The notes under the pieces: generated by a model
Databases searched by the model: none
Seen by the model: only the letters and a program-made list of their open reading frames with translations
What the model was told of the DNA's origin: nothing
Translations under genes and position numbers: made by a program
Part shown: positions 27,501-42,500 of the stretch, one piece after another
How positions within the stretch are numbered: the stretch's first letter is position 1
How the letters are laid out: each line of letters starts with the position of its first letter
NCBI RefSeq assembly: GCF_000764305.2
Contig: NW_025943688.1
Location: forward strand, 62,001 to 126,000
Length of the DNA: 64,000 bases
Source of the DNA: Hyalella azteca
Lineage: Eukaryota; Arthropoda; Malacostraca; Amphipoda; Hyalellidae
Direction: 5' to 3'

Positions 27501-30500
27501 CCAGAAATCTCTTAAGGAATTATTCTAACATATTTTTACGGCCGATGGACTTCGGTGACAACGAAGTAGAAACAAAAATTTCATGTTTGCTAAATGGTCT
27601 CACATTGGCACCGAGGTGAATAGATATTAATGATGTTGAACATTTAATAAACGCTAATTGTGGACTATTGAAAAAGCTAATCAAAATGATCAAGTCCATT
27701 CGAGAATTTCAAACAAAGCATAGATGAGGTCATTTGGCAGGGAATTGCGGCACAAACGCTGGTAGGAAAATTGACAGGAAGCGCAATTTTGTGACGCGAT
27801 TTATTCTGATAGACCACAAAATTGGAAGGATAAAGAAGGATTTGCACAAGGTAGGAAATTTGGATTGAGGGATCAAGCATGATCGAGTTTCTATAGCGGG
27901 ATATGATTGAAAAGAGCACGATGTTACAACGTCTATAGCCTGAGTATAATAATAGTAAGAGGGTTAAAAGAACGCGAGAATAGAATTAAATGTTTAACTT
28001 TCTTTATATTGGAGGTCATTAGGTGAAAATAAAAATTACTGCTGGAATAGAAGGATGAAGGATTATTCCCTAGGTAATGAGTAGGAATTACGGTCAGAAT
28101 ACGACTAGAAGGATTTTAAATCAATTTTATTCCATAAAATTTTGGATGATTGATTGCAATTTATAATGGATTGGGATTGCAATTTATAATGGGAAATTAC
28201 TGAAGGAATAGAGAAAAATTCACGACATTCTACGGTAGAGGCAGAAAAGTGTACATTAATTTCATGAAACAAATTACTTGCTCTCAACGTGTTCTACGAT
28301 AAAGAAAGAAAGAGAAAGGTGGCTGCTCTGCACTTTCCTGTGCGAACATTATTGCACAGCAAACACTTCACAACAGACAGACAACCTGAAGTATACTATG
28401 CGGTCTGTAATTGAAAAAGGATTTGCAATGTTGAACTTCATGGCAATCTCTTTGGGCAAATGTAATGCTATTGAATATCAAAGTTTTTACACGCTCAAGT
28501 TTTCCGGTAATTATACGCGGCACAAGACTTCTTATTAACTGAAACAAACACCGAAGAATTTGAATGAAAATTTCAGCTTGGAGGCAAAATCTCAGCGACT
28601 GAGAAATAAGCTAATTTTTAATCAAAAGAACCTTTACTTAGTTCAGTGTGCAAGTGGGAGATAATATTAAATCCCCGCTAAGTATCGTAGTTCTCATTTC
28701 TTTCTTAAGAATAAAAATCACCAGTTCAGCGTTAAAATTTCAGCAAATTTATTAGTATAGATATAAAAGCTACTAAAATTTGAACCTTTTTTGCATATAT
28801 TCTTCTCTATATTGATAACTGGGCGGTAATTCTTTTTAAAGAATCACTGAATAGCTATGATACGAGCTTCGTGATAGAGCATGAAAAGGTCTGATTTCAG
28901 AGTAGGAATGCGTCCAGAGGAATGCTTCAAACGAACGCAACGAAAGGAATGCCTAATAGGATGCATCGTGAGAAAAGCTCCAATCGGTGCATCGGGATGA
29001 ATGCCCCAAAAAAAGGCACGGAGAGGGATGCCTCAAGAGAGGAATACCCGAAGAGAGAGCTCATGAGTCGAGGATGTTATTCGCTGGCGTAAATCAAGGC
29101 TGTTTTCTGCTGTCAAGTCTTCAGTTGATGTGAGCAAGCAGATTGCAGCAAGCACCAACCGAGTTTGGCTAGAAAGTCAGCCATAATTTCCCCAGAGAGT
29201 CATAATACTTAGGCAGAAAGGATTACGTACGACAGGTTCTAGGGTGAACTTGACCAAACTCTGTCGTCTGTTAATAGATTCTTGATTCCAGCTCTGCAAT
29301 CACATCAAATGTACTATTGATCTATAGTAACCGCATCTTAATTACTTTATTTACTTGTAATCTCTTTACACTTCATGTGTGGTTCGATGCATATTCTACT
29401 GCTACTGCAATCAAGAAACCAAAAGGCAGCAATTTCCGACAACTTAGGCTATAATTTAAGTGATTCGCCAGCAATGGCAAAACTGGGTAATGATGATAGC
29501 CTCTTCTGCTTAAACTTTTTGCTGGAATAGAAAAAAAGATAATGCTGGAATGAAATAATGAGAGAGTTTGGTTAAGCGTTGGTGCTTAGGTTCTGGCCAT
29601 GGTTGAGGGTCGCGACACACAAGACGTCTCGTGTCACAAATCATTACTGATATGTTGATACTCGAGGTAATTCTTGCCATACTATCTATCATCATTGTAT
29701 TGCCTCCTGCAAGACATCCTTGTCGCGGCAAAGATGATGTCATTGCGGGTTCATTCAGTCAAATGACGGCCTCCATGATGTCGTTCGTAAGTTGAACCAC
29801 TAGAGGCAGCGATAAATGAGCCAAGATATTCATGTAAAATTCAGCAAACGTTCTGTTATTACGAGAGAAAATCTTGTGTGCCGCTCCTCGGGGGTAGTTA
29901 TTACTACATAGGAAGTAAATTAGAATAGAATAAAGTAGTTTAAGAGGAGATGGTGGCAGTACCAAAATGGCGGCATATTTGAGACCGAGACGTGACACCC
30001 CAGAGTTCCCAAAAACCCCACCAGATACTCAATGACGGTCGGCATTACTTTCGGGGCCCATCTGAAAGTGAAGAAAGACCCACAAAAAGCAAACTGCCAA
30101 CACTTTGCTGCCATGAGGGAGCTGGAAACTATGTCCATAGCGAGAGGAATGAACGTCGGACAACATCAAATTGAGATGCATATGGCTCATCTCCTCCTGA
30201 GTAACTTGAATTGAGCGGCTGAAAATGAACGGCAAAGCCACAAATGTGTATATGACTACAACGAGAGTTTGGAGAGACCGGGAATTCCTAAATAAATGTA
30301 TCTAATAGCATTGTTCATTGCTCCGGAAACACTAAAATAAAAGTGTGCAAGATAGATTTTCTTCATAATACCAATCATCGCTCCAACGCCAGTAAGAGTG
30401 TTGAAAAAAAACAGAAGACGGGGACTGTGGACCGTCAGGAAATGACAAATTAAAAACCGTTTGCGAAACATCAAAATCGTCACTGAACCACGGTTTACTC

Positions 30501-33500
30501 GTACAGTAGACAACCAAGTCACAATGAGGCTAAGATTTGAAGAATTACTTGATTCTGACTTGATCGATTCAGAATCGATTGTGTCGTACAAAAACGCTTA
30601 AGTTTGCGATAATTTTTCATCCCAGCAGGAGATTAATCTCCTAAAGGTTTTAAATGTTCTTACGTTTTCGGAAATCTTGTTCGTAGACATACATATACTG
30701 ATATTAACGCTGGACTTACTGTTTACCTTTACCTGAAGAAATTCCCTTTAACGCGGACCGAACGAAGAAAGTGACAGCTTACATTTAAAAACTGCCTTTA
30801 TTCATCAGAAAACAATAACAATATGAAACTCCCCAGTTACGAACGTGAAACAAGCAGAGAATAAAAATCTACATCCCAAGAAAAAGTTACATCTCAAAAA
30901 TGAAGGTAGAAAGTATAGGTAGCAAAAAACTCCGGTGGGGACTCGGAAGAAGCTAACGTGTTGAGGCATGCCACTTCGCAGTTGACTTCAGTTTTGTTAT
31001 GAAGCGATAGTGGAGAATTATTTATATAGATTACTGAGCCTACAGAGCAGGTATGACGTCAACATCTGTGGCATGTTCAGAAACCGTTATTGAGCAGCGA
31101 GTGTTTCTCAAAAGCCAGTTTTTCGGTTCAAAATTTTATGAAGAATCCCATACACGCCGGTCCAGTCGCAACACTCGACGTATAGAAAGAGTAGAAACCT
31201 TCAGTTGAACGTCAAAAACCTCCAAATTTTTTATAGAACACGTTTTGATTACACCTCATAACGATAAAACCACGCGAACATTTTAAGTAAATTATTAATT
31301 GGCAACATCCGAACGAACAAATATTTGCGCTGTAAATCAATTTATGAGCAATTGGGTTCAAATATTGTATGTTTTTAGGGGATTCCTCTCCACTTATGTT
31401 TGTTTTTCCCCCATCAAAATATGTGAGTGAAAGGAGAAACTAAACGTTAAAATGTAGCAGTGAAATGAATACCTTCACTAGGCAGTCAAATAATTTAGAG
31501 ACCAATATGCACATAATGCTTAAGAAAAGCCGATAAACTAGCATGAATGTGAGGCAATGATCGATATACTAGATTGCGGAGAGATGAATAAAATTCTTAC
31601 CTGTGATTATATTTTCTAAGTTTTTGAAGTCCGTATTTACTGTCAGTGGAGCCCTTGGAGACCGGTAGAGATTCTAGGTTGGCCATGAGCAGGTTTATGG
31701 AGGTCTTAAGCTCCTCCAGGTACAGCGACTCCATTTCCTTCACCACGAACTTCGGCATCAGCTTCCGGTTCTGCGGAAGGCAGGATGGCGGTGAAACTTT
31801 CCGGACACGCAATCAGTGCTCCTCAAACGGTTTATTAAAGTTAAAATTTTTTCGTGAATAACGTTTGTGATATTTTTGTGATGTGATTTCATCATAATTC
31901 ATTAAAAAATTGACTTTTGCTCGAAAGACACGTGTGATATAAATCAAAGAGAATTTAGAGGTCGTTAATCCCGAAAACACTCAGTTCTGCACACCCGCAA
32001 GTTACTTGATTACATTTGTCACAGTGATGCAATAGAGTTATAATACAATTCCTGCATAACACTCGTAATTAATTGAGTTCTGCTCGCATGATGCAGCCAA
32101 TGAATTTAATTACTGACAAAGTTTCTGCTAAAAGCAGCGAGTAATAGAAATTTGCGACATTCTACCCAATAGTTGAATATTTTAAGTTCTCACCTCTTAT
32201 TTATATTAATAATTAATTTAGATCAAATCATGATATTTTCATTTTTTCTGATTTAACTCACATTATTTTTAACCCGCTCAGAAAGTCATACATCCATTGT
32301 TTATTTTGAAATTATTTATGTATAAAAATTCATTTCAGAGCATATTAAGACTGGCATCAAAACATACCTTTTATTAGAAGGAGGGAGTAAAGTCTTAACC
32401 ATCAAAATCAAAATTCTTCACAATTGAAACGAACAGTTCTTAACTATATAGAAATCAAAGATCTTATGAATGTGTTTGAGTTAACAATTAATTATGAAAA
32501 TGACAGTGTCCTACTGAGCACGAATCCAATGAAGATTGAGTGAAATTAGTCATATCTTTAAACACCAAACTTGAGCTACCACGATAAAGACCGATACATT
32601 TTAACATCAAACAAATATCTGAGAAAAATTAGTGACAAACAATCGATTGATTGATCAGTTTGGAATAGAAGTTTTAGAAGGTAGTTAAGTAACAGTCTAG
32701 AGATCACACTCATCACTTACCACGAATTTAGGTTTCGCTCAAATGGCCTTCAACATCGACGGGTAAATTGGCAAATTGCACACATACACACACAACTGAA
32801 GCATGATATTCCATATTTATTGAGGAATGTTCCAACAGAATTATTTATTTATCCGTTCAATATTTGCGATAGACCTTTTGCATTCTCGTATAATAATTTT
32901 CCAAATTTTTGTGAGCTGCACCAATTTTAAGAGGCGCTCAAATCGGCTTAGACTGAATGTACGTAAAGATTGCATCCCAAATATTAGTCAACAGTAGCTG
33001 TAGTTGTTTGTATATTAATGCTGAGGCATGGTTTGCTGTGATCAAAACAACTATGAAATCTACTAGCCAAATGTATCGAAGTATCGAAATATTATACAGC
33101 TTTGAATGCAGAAGGTCAATAATGTACACGATAAGTTTGGATCAAATTGGGATGAGACACAAATTGTGATGGTTTATAGACGATCTAGCAGGATTATTGC
33201 GTTAGAGATTACACACAGGTTAAGCACATTGAGAGGTCACACTGTAAATCAAGCTTTTCACTTGACATCAAGTTGACCGCGAATATTCGTAGGCATCAAT
33301 TCGAAGTAAGTTTGGGTAATTAAATTGATATTAAGTGATGGCCTACATTTTTCAATTTTTGATTCGCCTCAACTGAAATAAATGATGGAATGGTAAAATC
33401 GACGGATTAACTTTTTCAGTTTTCAATCAGGCAAAAAACATTCAAAAAGGTATCCTTATCTTTGTGAAAAATAATCCATAAATTCAATTCACACCTATTT

Positions 33501-36500
33501 TAGCTCCTGTACTCTACACGCATTACATTAAGAGCAAATTAACGAGATTTTTATTTTGAAATCTACCCATAAGTTGTAGAAATTACGGCCTTTTTATTAT
33601 TGAACTAATTCCTGTAACTTTAAACTCTATGATATGACAGTACTAAAAAGGTGTAACAAATACAAATCAAGCCATCAAACATGTCATTAAAAATATCTAG
33701 CAAAAACCCTCCATTTAACCGAACAAAATCTGTGTAGCAGCCCCATTAGCAATTTTGCTTGTTTGCTGCTTACGCGAAATTTCGAAAATCCCAAGTCATT
33801 AGCATGTTTCTTTCATGCGTAAATCATGCATGCAAATGCGCTCATCTTCTGATATTCCTTCTCCCTCGAGCCACCAGTGGCCTGCTAGCTCCATCAGTGA
33901 CCTGCTAACTCCATCAGTGACCTGCAAGCTCCGTCAGTGGCCTGCTGGCTCCATCAGTGACCTGCTAGCTCCATCAGTGACCTGCTAACTCCATCAGTGG
34001 CCTGCAAGCTCCATCAGTGGCCTGCTAGCTCCATCAGTGACCTGCTAGCTCCATCAGTGACCTGCTAGCTCCATCAGTGACCTGCTAGCTCCATCAGTGA
34101 CCTGCTAGCTCCATCAGTGGCCTGCTAGCTCCATCAGTGGCCTACAAGCTCCATCAGTGACCTGCAATCTCCATCAGTGACCTGCTAGCTCCATCAGTTA
34201 CCTGCTAGCTCCATCAGTGGCCTACAAGCTCCATCAGTGGCCTGCTAGCTCCATCAGTGGCCTACAAGCTCCATCAGTGGCCTACAAGCTCCATCAGTGA
34301 CCTGGAAGCTCCATTAGTGACCTGCTAGCTCCATCAGCGACCTGCTAGCTACATCAGTGACCTGCTAGCTCCATCAATGGCCTGCTGACTCGCACGGTCC
34401 GCTAACCTATTTAGAATTATGGTCACGCTGTCGGTGGCCAAAGATGAGAGTAAGCCACTGTCCATCACTCACAAAAAGATTGGTAAAAAATTAACCTTCA
34501 TTTTCTCAATTTTTCCACACTGATTTGCACACAAAATAATACAGGTCAGTATTACACAGCTTGCCATGCAGTGCACTACCAGCACGTTGGCTGTTTGCAA
34601 GTTTTTTGTGATAATTACGCTACACTTAACCACGTTTGTTCTTTGGTAGCTACGCAATTTCACTGTTGGAATTTTTTCGAAAATTTCAGCTAATATCTCT
34701 TTCTTTAATCGCTTGCTTTACTGTGTGCTATATGAGAAGTGCTAAAAATATTCTAATACCTATACAGGCGACCTTCAATCAGTTATAATTCAATTTTTAA
34801 CAAAAGACTTCTTTTTGAAACTTCAGCAATTTCTGATGGAGATGAATTTTTGCGTCCGACAAGCGACAGCTGTCGCTTCGTTATCTTGTCTTTTACACGG
34901 ACCATGCGGCGTGTGGTCAAGTGGGTGGGGGAATTTATGTGATTGAAGCATCGTATATGGAAAAACAAACCAAATAGTTCCTCGGCAAAATGAAGATAAA
35001 TCAAAGTTCATTGCTTTTTTTTACTATGTTAATGCTGTAAAATTAAATCTATAAAATTAGATGCTTGTATGGGGAAATAAATTGTTTGTAGGACAAATAG
35101 CTAACTCGGCCTTAGAGATCGTTTAAGTTTGACACGAAGCGACAATCCAAAGTATGATGTTTTGGTGACTTGAAGAAGAGGGACTTCTGAAATGTCATCT
35201 ATAAATAAATAAATTAAATATTCAGTGTCAAGTCCGTAGACTTGTCACCAGTCTTGCAATATCTTTTAATTCATTGATATTGTAAAAATCGTCGACGCGA
35301 GCACATTGGGGTATGTTAAGGTTCCTGCTTCCTAAGTAACTTTCGCGGTACTGACATATTGCAAATATGATAAACGCGTACAAATAAAAAGTAGGAGACA
35401 ATTTAATAGAAATCAGTGACTAAACTACAAATTGCGAGGTCACGTTGTGCAGGAAAATACAAACAATAAAATATATTCATAACCAGCACGCATTGCGCAG
35501 AGATGATTAGGCCATATATACACATAAGTTAATCCACAGATAAAACTCATAAGTAAAAATACAATACATCGGAGCAACTAATACAGACGAGAAACACTGC
35601 AGCACTATTTACAAATTTAATGTCCTTGGGACCAGCAAGGTCCCCCATATTGATGTATACTTGATTATACACAAAAGCAGATATGACAGCCACGACTTCA
35701 TGATGCGAGTAAAATACTATTCGAAAGGTAATCTACACATGCATTGCCGTGCTGAGCGGCTTCGACTAATGCTGAGCATGGAGCTCGTGCAGGGTAGGCG
35801 ACAGCAAGGAAGGAAGGTGTTCAATCAGCTCAGTTGTTCAGGGACAGGAAATAACACAGTGTGAGATTTTGTGAAGTTACAGTAATTTATAGTAGAAAAG
35901 GTGTAGACTTGAAAAAGAATATGCGGCCCATATGGACCAGAGATAGAGTCAAGGTTCAATATCCAGAAAAATAGGTCTGAGGCACAGTACCCTAAAGATA
36001 ATGCAAGTTTAACAACGTTGTAACTTTAGCGACAAGAGGTGCTAAGTCGGAGAGGGGTTGTGAAAAGTAGACCAGGCATCAAACGTTGAAATAACGTTGT
36101 TTCAACGAAATCAACTCGTGATCAACGTTGTTTCTACGTCATTTGCCTGGATGAGAGGAGACACAGAGGCCAGACGAAGGTATTGATCAGAAAGAAGCAC
36201 ACTGAGGAGCAGACACATAGCCATGCTTAGGCGACTCACATCGCTGTCCTCGGCTGCGGCCCAGGCCTAGCGCGGCCGTGGGTGTGAGACGGGCGAGTGA
36301 GACACAACGGCGGCACCAACACAAACGGGGGTTACGGGAGGGGGGGGTGACTTGTGAGACAGGGGTGGTGGCATGAGTGGTGGCAGTCTTGAGGCAGGGG
36401 TGGTGGCAGTCGTGAGGCAGGGATGGTGGCAGTTGTGAGGCAGGGGTGGTGGCATGAGTGGTGACAGTCTTGAAGCAGGGGAAGTAGCAGTAGTATGATA

Positions 36501-39500
36501 GAAACGGTGGCAGGAGTTGTGGCAGTAGTGAGATGAAAATGGCTGCAGGGGTGATGACGGTAGTGAGATAGAGGTGACATAAAGGCGGTGACATGGATTT
36601 TGTCAGGGCGAGTGACAGAAGTTAGACAAGGATGGCGACACTCGTACGACCAAGAGAAAGAACAAGAAGCGGAAACGACAGTTAATGAAGTTGATAGCAA
36701 TGAATTGTTTGAAGTGAGGAAAGGGAGCAAGCCTATAGGAGGAATTATGAAAACGAATTATGAACGAACCATAGAAGACAATTAGGAGAACTCGATGAAA
36801 ATGATTGAGAGCGATACCACGAGATGACCAGTCGTATGGGATTGTAGGGATTGGCAGAAGAAACTAATGATAAATATATGTACGTGGGTCATAATTAAGG
36901 TATAAAGTAAACGAGAAGAGGGAAGGGAAGAGATGCAACAAAAGGGAAGAGATGCGAGGGAAATACGCACAGAACACAAAATGAATATCGAGTTCATGGA
37001 CAAATCGCACAAAATGAAACTAATTATATGTTGTGTACTAAGGTCCATTTTACTATTCGTATATATCAGCCAAATATTGACTTGCAAAATTATATGAGAT
37101 TTCTAATATACGAGTATTTTTCCAAAATGATGAAGAGAGATTATAATTGGTTTGAAAGTTGATGCGAGTCATGAAAATCATATTCCTTGAATGATGCGCG
37201 ACTCATTCGTTGTAATGAATCTTGTCGTGAATGAACTTCTGGTCGTATCAGCTAACGTGAAAAAATAATTACAGTTAAAGATTCCGTTAGAACAATTTAA
37301 ACTGCACGAGAGGAAAATGACAAAGATTGCTGGCTACAAGTTGTAGAATAATTTAAATATAGGTGATTTGGAAACAGCATACTTATCCTGGGTAACTGAA
37401 TATGCCGAAATCATAAAAAAAAATATACAAACGTTTTGGAAAAAAGTTAATCATCACTAAATATTCCGCTCAAACGCTATAATTTCATGTTAACGTTGAA
37501 TGTCGGATGCAACAAAATCCAAACGTATCCAGAAGTGAGAAGAAAACCCAATCAGGAAATACGAGTATCATAGCGTCGCGGCGTAATAAAAATGCGTAAA
37601 GCTTTCAAAGTTGATGCACAAAAAATAACTTTTATACATATATATAATATATGTAAGAATACTAGAAGAATACAATGAACATAAGCAAGGTTCTCAGATG
37701 GAAAGAAGCTGCGTGAATATGGTGAAGATAAAGCAGCAGAAATGCTTGGTATTCAGATGGTAAGCTGACACATGGAAGGCGAGGTTGGTCGGGATGGTCG
37801 AGGTATTTGGGAGGACAGTGAAGAGAAGGTTTATACAAAATATGCATTCAGCCCCGGTAAGAACACACGGGTTGTGTAATGAGTGATGAGCAGCAATGCA
37901 GTATGAGTAAATATCAATACAGGGATCAAATATCAACCATTCCAAATGGTAGCTCATATCATTAATATTAGTAAGAACAATATATAAGGGGCAAAATACG
38001 GGACGATTCTTCACAAAATATAGGCTGAGGCTCACGCTGGTCTGGAACAGCACGGCTTCATTGTATATGCGTTATAATACACACGCGCTTCACTGTTTCC
38101 AGTTCGACGAAGGTTCATCACCGCAATAGTTAACAGTTGGACTTCTGGTGCCTTCATTCCCGAACAACAACCTGTCCGCTTCTATCACGAGCCGGAATAA
38201 AACCGTAATAAATAAACATTAAAAATGAGTTAAAGGGCAAAGAAAAGTAATTTAAAATGTCTAGTTTTTGATAATTTTAGTTCAATATGTATAGGAAATT
38301 TTTCTTTTTTAATGAATAATCAATAAATGATGAACTGGAAACAGCGATAGAGCTCTCTATCTCCAACGCTGCTGCTCCCGCTTGTGATGGTTAATGAAAA
38401 AATATAATATTTTTTTAAATACATAAGAGATCTTAAGCTATTAGCTACGTTGCGAAATTAATGAAAGTTAAAACTAGCGGATGTTTTCCCAGTAATCAAT
38501 CGAGAAAACTTTCTGAAATATTAATGGCTTCATGGAAGTTACATGAACTAACTATGAAGGCCATCAGTCAAGCATCGCATCTAACTACGCGAGCCTAACT
38601 TTTAACTTTCTAAGGCACTGAAGTTGATAAATGACATAAAAACGCGCTTTAATCAAACTCAGAGAATTACTGGTAATTATGGGTAGAAAATGTTCTAAAT
38701 TTGAAACAATAGAATTAACTTTTTGACCGAAATAAAGTTGAAATCGAAATTCTCAAACACAGTAACATGTTAAGTGCACTTCCATGATGACTAACGACTA
38801 TAAATATGATTCAAGTCAAAGAGAACGATTTAAATTATAATAATCAAGTGAATTACTTGACTGGAAGAAGCTAATTAATAAAAATTATGGAAAATATAGT
38901 GTTACGCAAAATAAAAGCATTAGGAAATTCGTACCTTGAAAGCATCATATACGTACTTTAAAAACTTATTGCACGGCATGAATAAGAGTATTATACATAC
39001 AAATAATGATATGATATGTCATCGTCATCACGCAGCCGTGAGTTCACGTGGCAAGTAATGAGTTAATACAGCAGTGGAGAGCAGCAGCGGTGGAGGCCAG
39101 GGGAGTGAAGTGGACTGGAGTGGCCAGGAGTGGCCAGGAGTGGCCAGGAGTGGCCTTAAGAGTGGCTTATTTCATGGCTGCTTTGAGCGAAGTGACCGCC
39201 GTCATTTTGCTTGGTATCATTTCGAGCAAAATCGTTAAAAGACTTTCGTTTTTCGAAAGTCTTTTTCGTTTTAACCAAAAACGAATTTTTTCGTTTTAAC
39301 CAAGAGAGGGAAACACGGAAAAAAGTATCGTCTTTTCTCAATTATAATGTTTAGCGTTCTAAAATCAGTCAGCCATTAAACTTCTTTAGCGAAAAAAAAC
39401 GAGAGGCGAAATTTTCTTGGCATCAAAACTACATCGATGTTTTCATAGACTCGTTTCTTCTGTATTCAGAAGTGGAAAATTAATTTAATCAATATTAAAG

Positions 39501-42500
39501 GGGCCTCGATCGTTTACTTTTCAGTGGAAAATAGCGAGGAAGCAGCAGATTCTTAAATAAATTGAACTTAGTAATCAAACTAGTTGATGCTTCCATTTTT
39601 CTGGTAAATGAAAGATTTTTACTAGAAATTATTGATAGTAAACTCTAAGTAATAATACGTTAGAAAGTTTACACTTCAATCAAGCAGAATATTTATCATC
39701 AAAAATGAGCTTCCCTTACTGGAGAAGATCTTGAGTGGCAACATAGCGGCGTTGACGCACAACGTATTGATTTGAATATTAATTATTTAAAAAATTCGTG
39801 AAAAAATTAAAACCGCCAGCAAAAAGCAAAATATATGTCGCTCGATCTTCTACAAATTTATTTATTCATTGACACTGTTGTTGACTCGTCCACTTAACTC
39901 CCCCATTAAGGTTCAAATGCGTCAAATATCCCTACAAAAGGATTAATAAACATAAAAGGTTATCAAAGTTTCAGTCTTGTTTGAAAGTTATCTCAAGCTA
40001 CGACGATACAATATAAACAACTGCACTATATGCTATCAATCAATTATGACCACCACTTCCGTTATCCTAGTACATCTTTAGCATTCAGATCAATAAATAT
40101 TAACATATAGAAAGAATCAATTTAAATGTACCCTAGAAATTATGTCAGTTTGCATCTTACAGCATTTAAAATTTACACTGAAATGCCAAGCATCTGGGGC
40201 TATCCTGTCATTTATTCCAGTGATACTTAACAATGGTAAATTTTCATGCAGTCTCTGGACCGATCAGCTGAGACTAATCATCTCACTCACGTGTACATTA
40301 GCCATCATTTAGTTTAAGACTACGCAATTCGAATGTTTCGGCAAAGCAAGATATTTAAGTTTAGTAACTAGTGCGCTGCATAAGGTGACTTCCATCGTCG
40401 TGATGTCGTCTATATGTACAATCATAACCACTGCAATAGTCAATAATTCTTTCAGCCAGGCAATCAACACTAACTCAGAATGAAGTCGAGCACGATAAAT
40501 TAAAAAAAAAACTTTAGAATTTCAAATGATGATCATTCTTCAGTAAATTACCGAATAAAATTTAGCAATCTATCACAGCTGACGCCTCGACACTGCATCT
40601 CAACTGTCTGAATGGCGACATGCATGGTCATAATATATCGATTTATCATTATCACCGTAGGCAATTCAGATTCTTAATTATTTTTACTACAATTTTTCAT
40701 TGAAGCAGAACCCGCTCGATCAAAATAACTTCACTTAGAGTGACTTTTGATATTAAAAATATTGATATTAAATTGATAAAACTTTTGATGAATTTTCCTC
40801 ACCAAATCTGACATGAGAAACACTCCATGTAAGCATTAATTCATCCGTCTTCATTTATTCATGCAAAACATTCTACAATATACCTAACCATAAGACTTTC
40901 TCATTGATAGCCGTTCGTCACTCAAAAAATTTTATCATAAAATATTCTCAAAAATTCTACAACTTTCAATGCAAATTTGTCTTCTACCTTCATTGCATTA
41001 TGATTTTGCAACATTTTAGACCAGTGCAATTCATTGCTTTATTCAGATTTGTCTGGGCACGTCTTGGTCCTGACGAAGCTTAAGGTGCAATTACTTTTTT
41101 GCATATTTAATTAATTAATCAATTAGTATTATAATTTTTTGTATATTTTCAATTCGTCACCGAAGCCTAAAGGGTAATGCTACTCACCCGCTCGAGCTCG
41201 TTGACCTTCTGCATACGACCGTCCAGCTCCCGCCTGATGGCCGCCGCCTGCTCGTCTTGACTGTCCAGCTGACAAATCAAATCAGGATTACAAATGTTTG
41301 CAGTGGCAATATTTTCCACTTTCTTGTAGGTTCCAAGCGCTCATTAAAATCAAGTTTTTAATAAATCATGAGCTGATTATATTTTACTTAGGCCGCTAAA
41401 GATGGTAAAAAAATCCCATAGTTCCAAGATTTAAGACTAGTGCACGAAGCCGTGAATTCTTCAGTTCGAAATCAACCTGGAAGATATCGTTGAAAAAATG
41501 AATGGCTAGTCCGCGGTTTAAAGAGCCCCCTTGAATGTCGTTTATCGTGTCCCGAAAAATGATCTGTATTAGCCTAAATTATGTTAATGTAACTAAAGCA
41601 CCTGCAAGGCGTTGTAGAGCAGCTGATGCTCGAATTTCTTGACGCCCAAGATCTGCTGGAACACGTCGAACAGTTGCTCCTTGGGCATGATCTGCTCGCT
41701 GTTCAGGGCCGGTATTCTGTTCGGTCTCTTGGTGTCTTCCTCTCCTGGACACCAGTAATGATTTAAATCTTGAAATTTGCTCGGAGATTTGAACCTAAAA
41801 TTGGCCAGTTTGTTTCTATCGTACCGTTACTTTTAGATTTATTTAACCATAATGTAGGCCGATTGTGAGTGGTCATCTAATATGCATGTTTATGCTTACT
41901 TAAGCACTATGTTTCTTTTATATCTTCAGGCGGGGGTTAGTGTTAGTGAACTCTATTTTAAAAACCGCTGTTGCACAAGATCAGTGTTGCCAGATGGCAT
42001 AAAAACGACGCCATGCCCGCGGAAAAAGAGGCCAAAATAAGCGTAGAATTCAATATTTGCTAGTTAATTTGTAGGCGGTGGTGCAAAAATTTAATATGCG
42101 TTTTTTATAAATTACATTAAGGAACATTAGACAAAAACTAAATAGTATAATTTAGCAAAAAAAAAAGAATCCTTGCACGAAATTCACGAGAAAATGCTAT
42201 CTATTTTTTTTTGTCATATTCCTCCAACCTAGTTCACTCAGTTCTTCAGTAAAAATCAACATTGAAGTAATATTGGCCTTACTTAAATTTTTTAATTTCT
42301 TAAAGCTTCTATATCCAAGTATCTTAGCACTTCAGGCCACGAGACTCACCTTTTATGATACAGTCAAACTTGGCCATCCAAGACGTGATGACGGTTTCCT
42401 TACTCAGACCGTCTATTTCTGGCAGGGACCTGCCACATTACCAACAATACAGTTAGAAGTTAAAATTCATCTCGTTAGTTACGACAAGCAAAATATTTTA

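Larger units (their letters stand above)
13789..31600 (-). other. CAPS intron 8 (17.8 kb)
   Basis: The largest intron, AT-rich, with no supported gene. It contains small tandem repeats (21152-21196; 26027-26211), a degenerate GGAATGCCT-type repeat at about 28905-29050, short stem-loops (for example CCTCACTCAC...GTGAGTGAGG near 26395-26420), two overlapping minus-strand open frames at 18219-18999 and a small plus ORF at 30032-30214. Confidence 0.7.
31771..41187 (-). other. CAPS intron 7 (9.4 kb)
   Basis: AT-rich intron with a large 20-bp minisatellite (33873-34390), a GC-rich patch at about 36230-36340 followed by a GGTGGCAG repeat (36351-36590), a 10-bp repeat (39116-39155) and an adjacent hairpin (39237-39265). 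No gene supported. Confidence 0.75.

Noticed and set aside
30032..30214. 60-codon plus ORF ([20 protein letters not shown]...)
   Set aside because: Overlaps several equally long frames on both strands; no homology, splice or promoter evidence.
33873..34390. CRISPR-like array
   Set aside because: The 20-bp unit is continuous with no unique spacers, and the window is animal nuclear DNA; it is a minisatellite.
36187..36730. Minus-strand frames of 132-135 codons rich in His/Pro/Thr
   Set aside because: They arise from translation of the GGTGGCAG minisatellite, where lack of stops is a repeat artefact.
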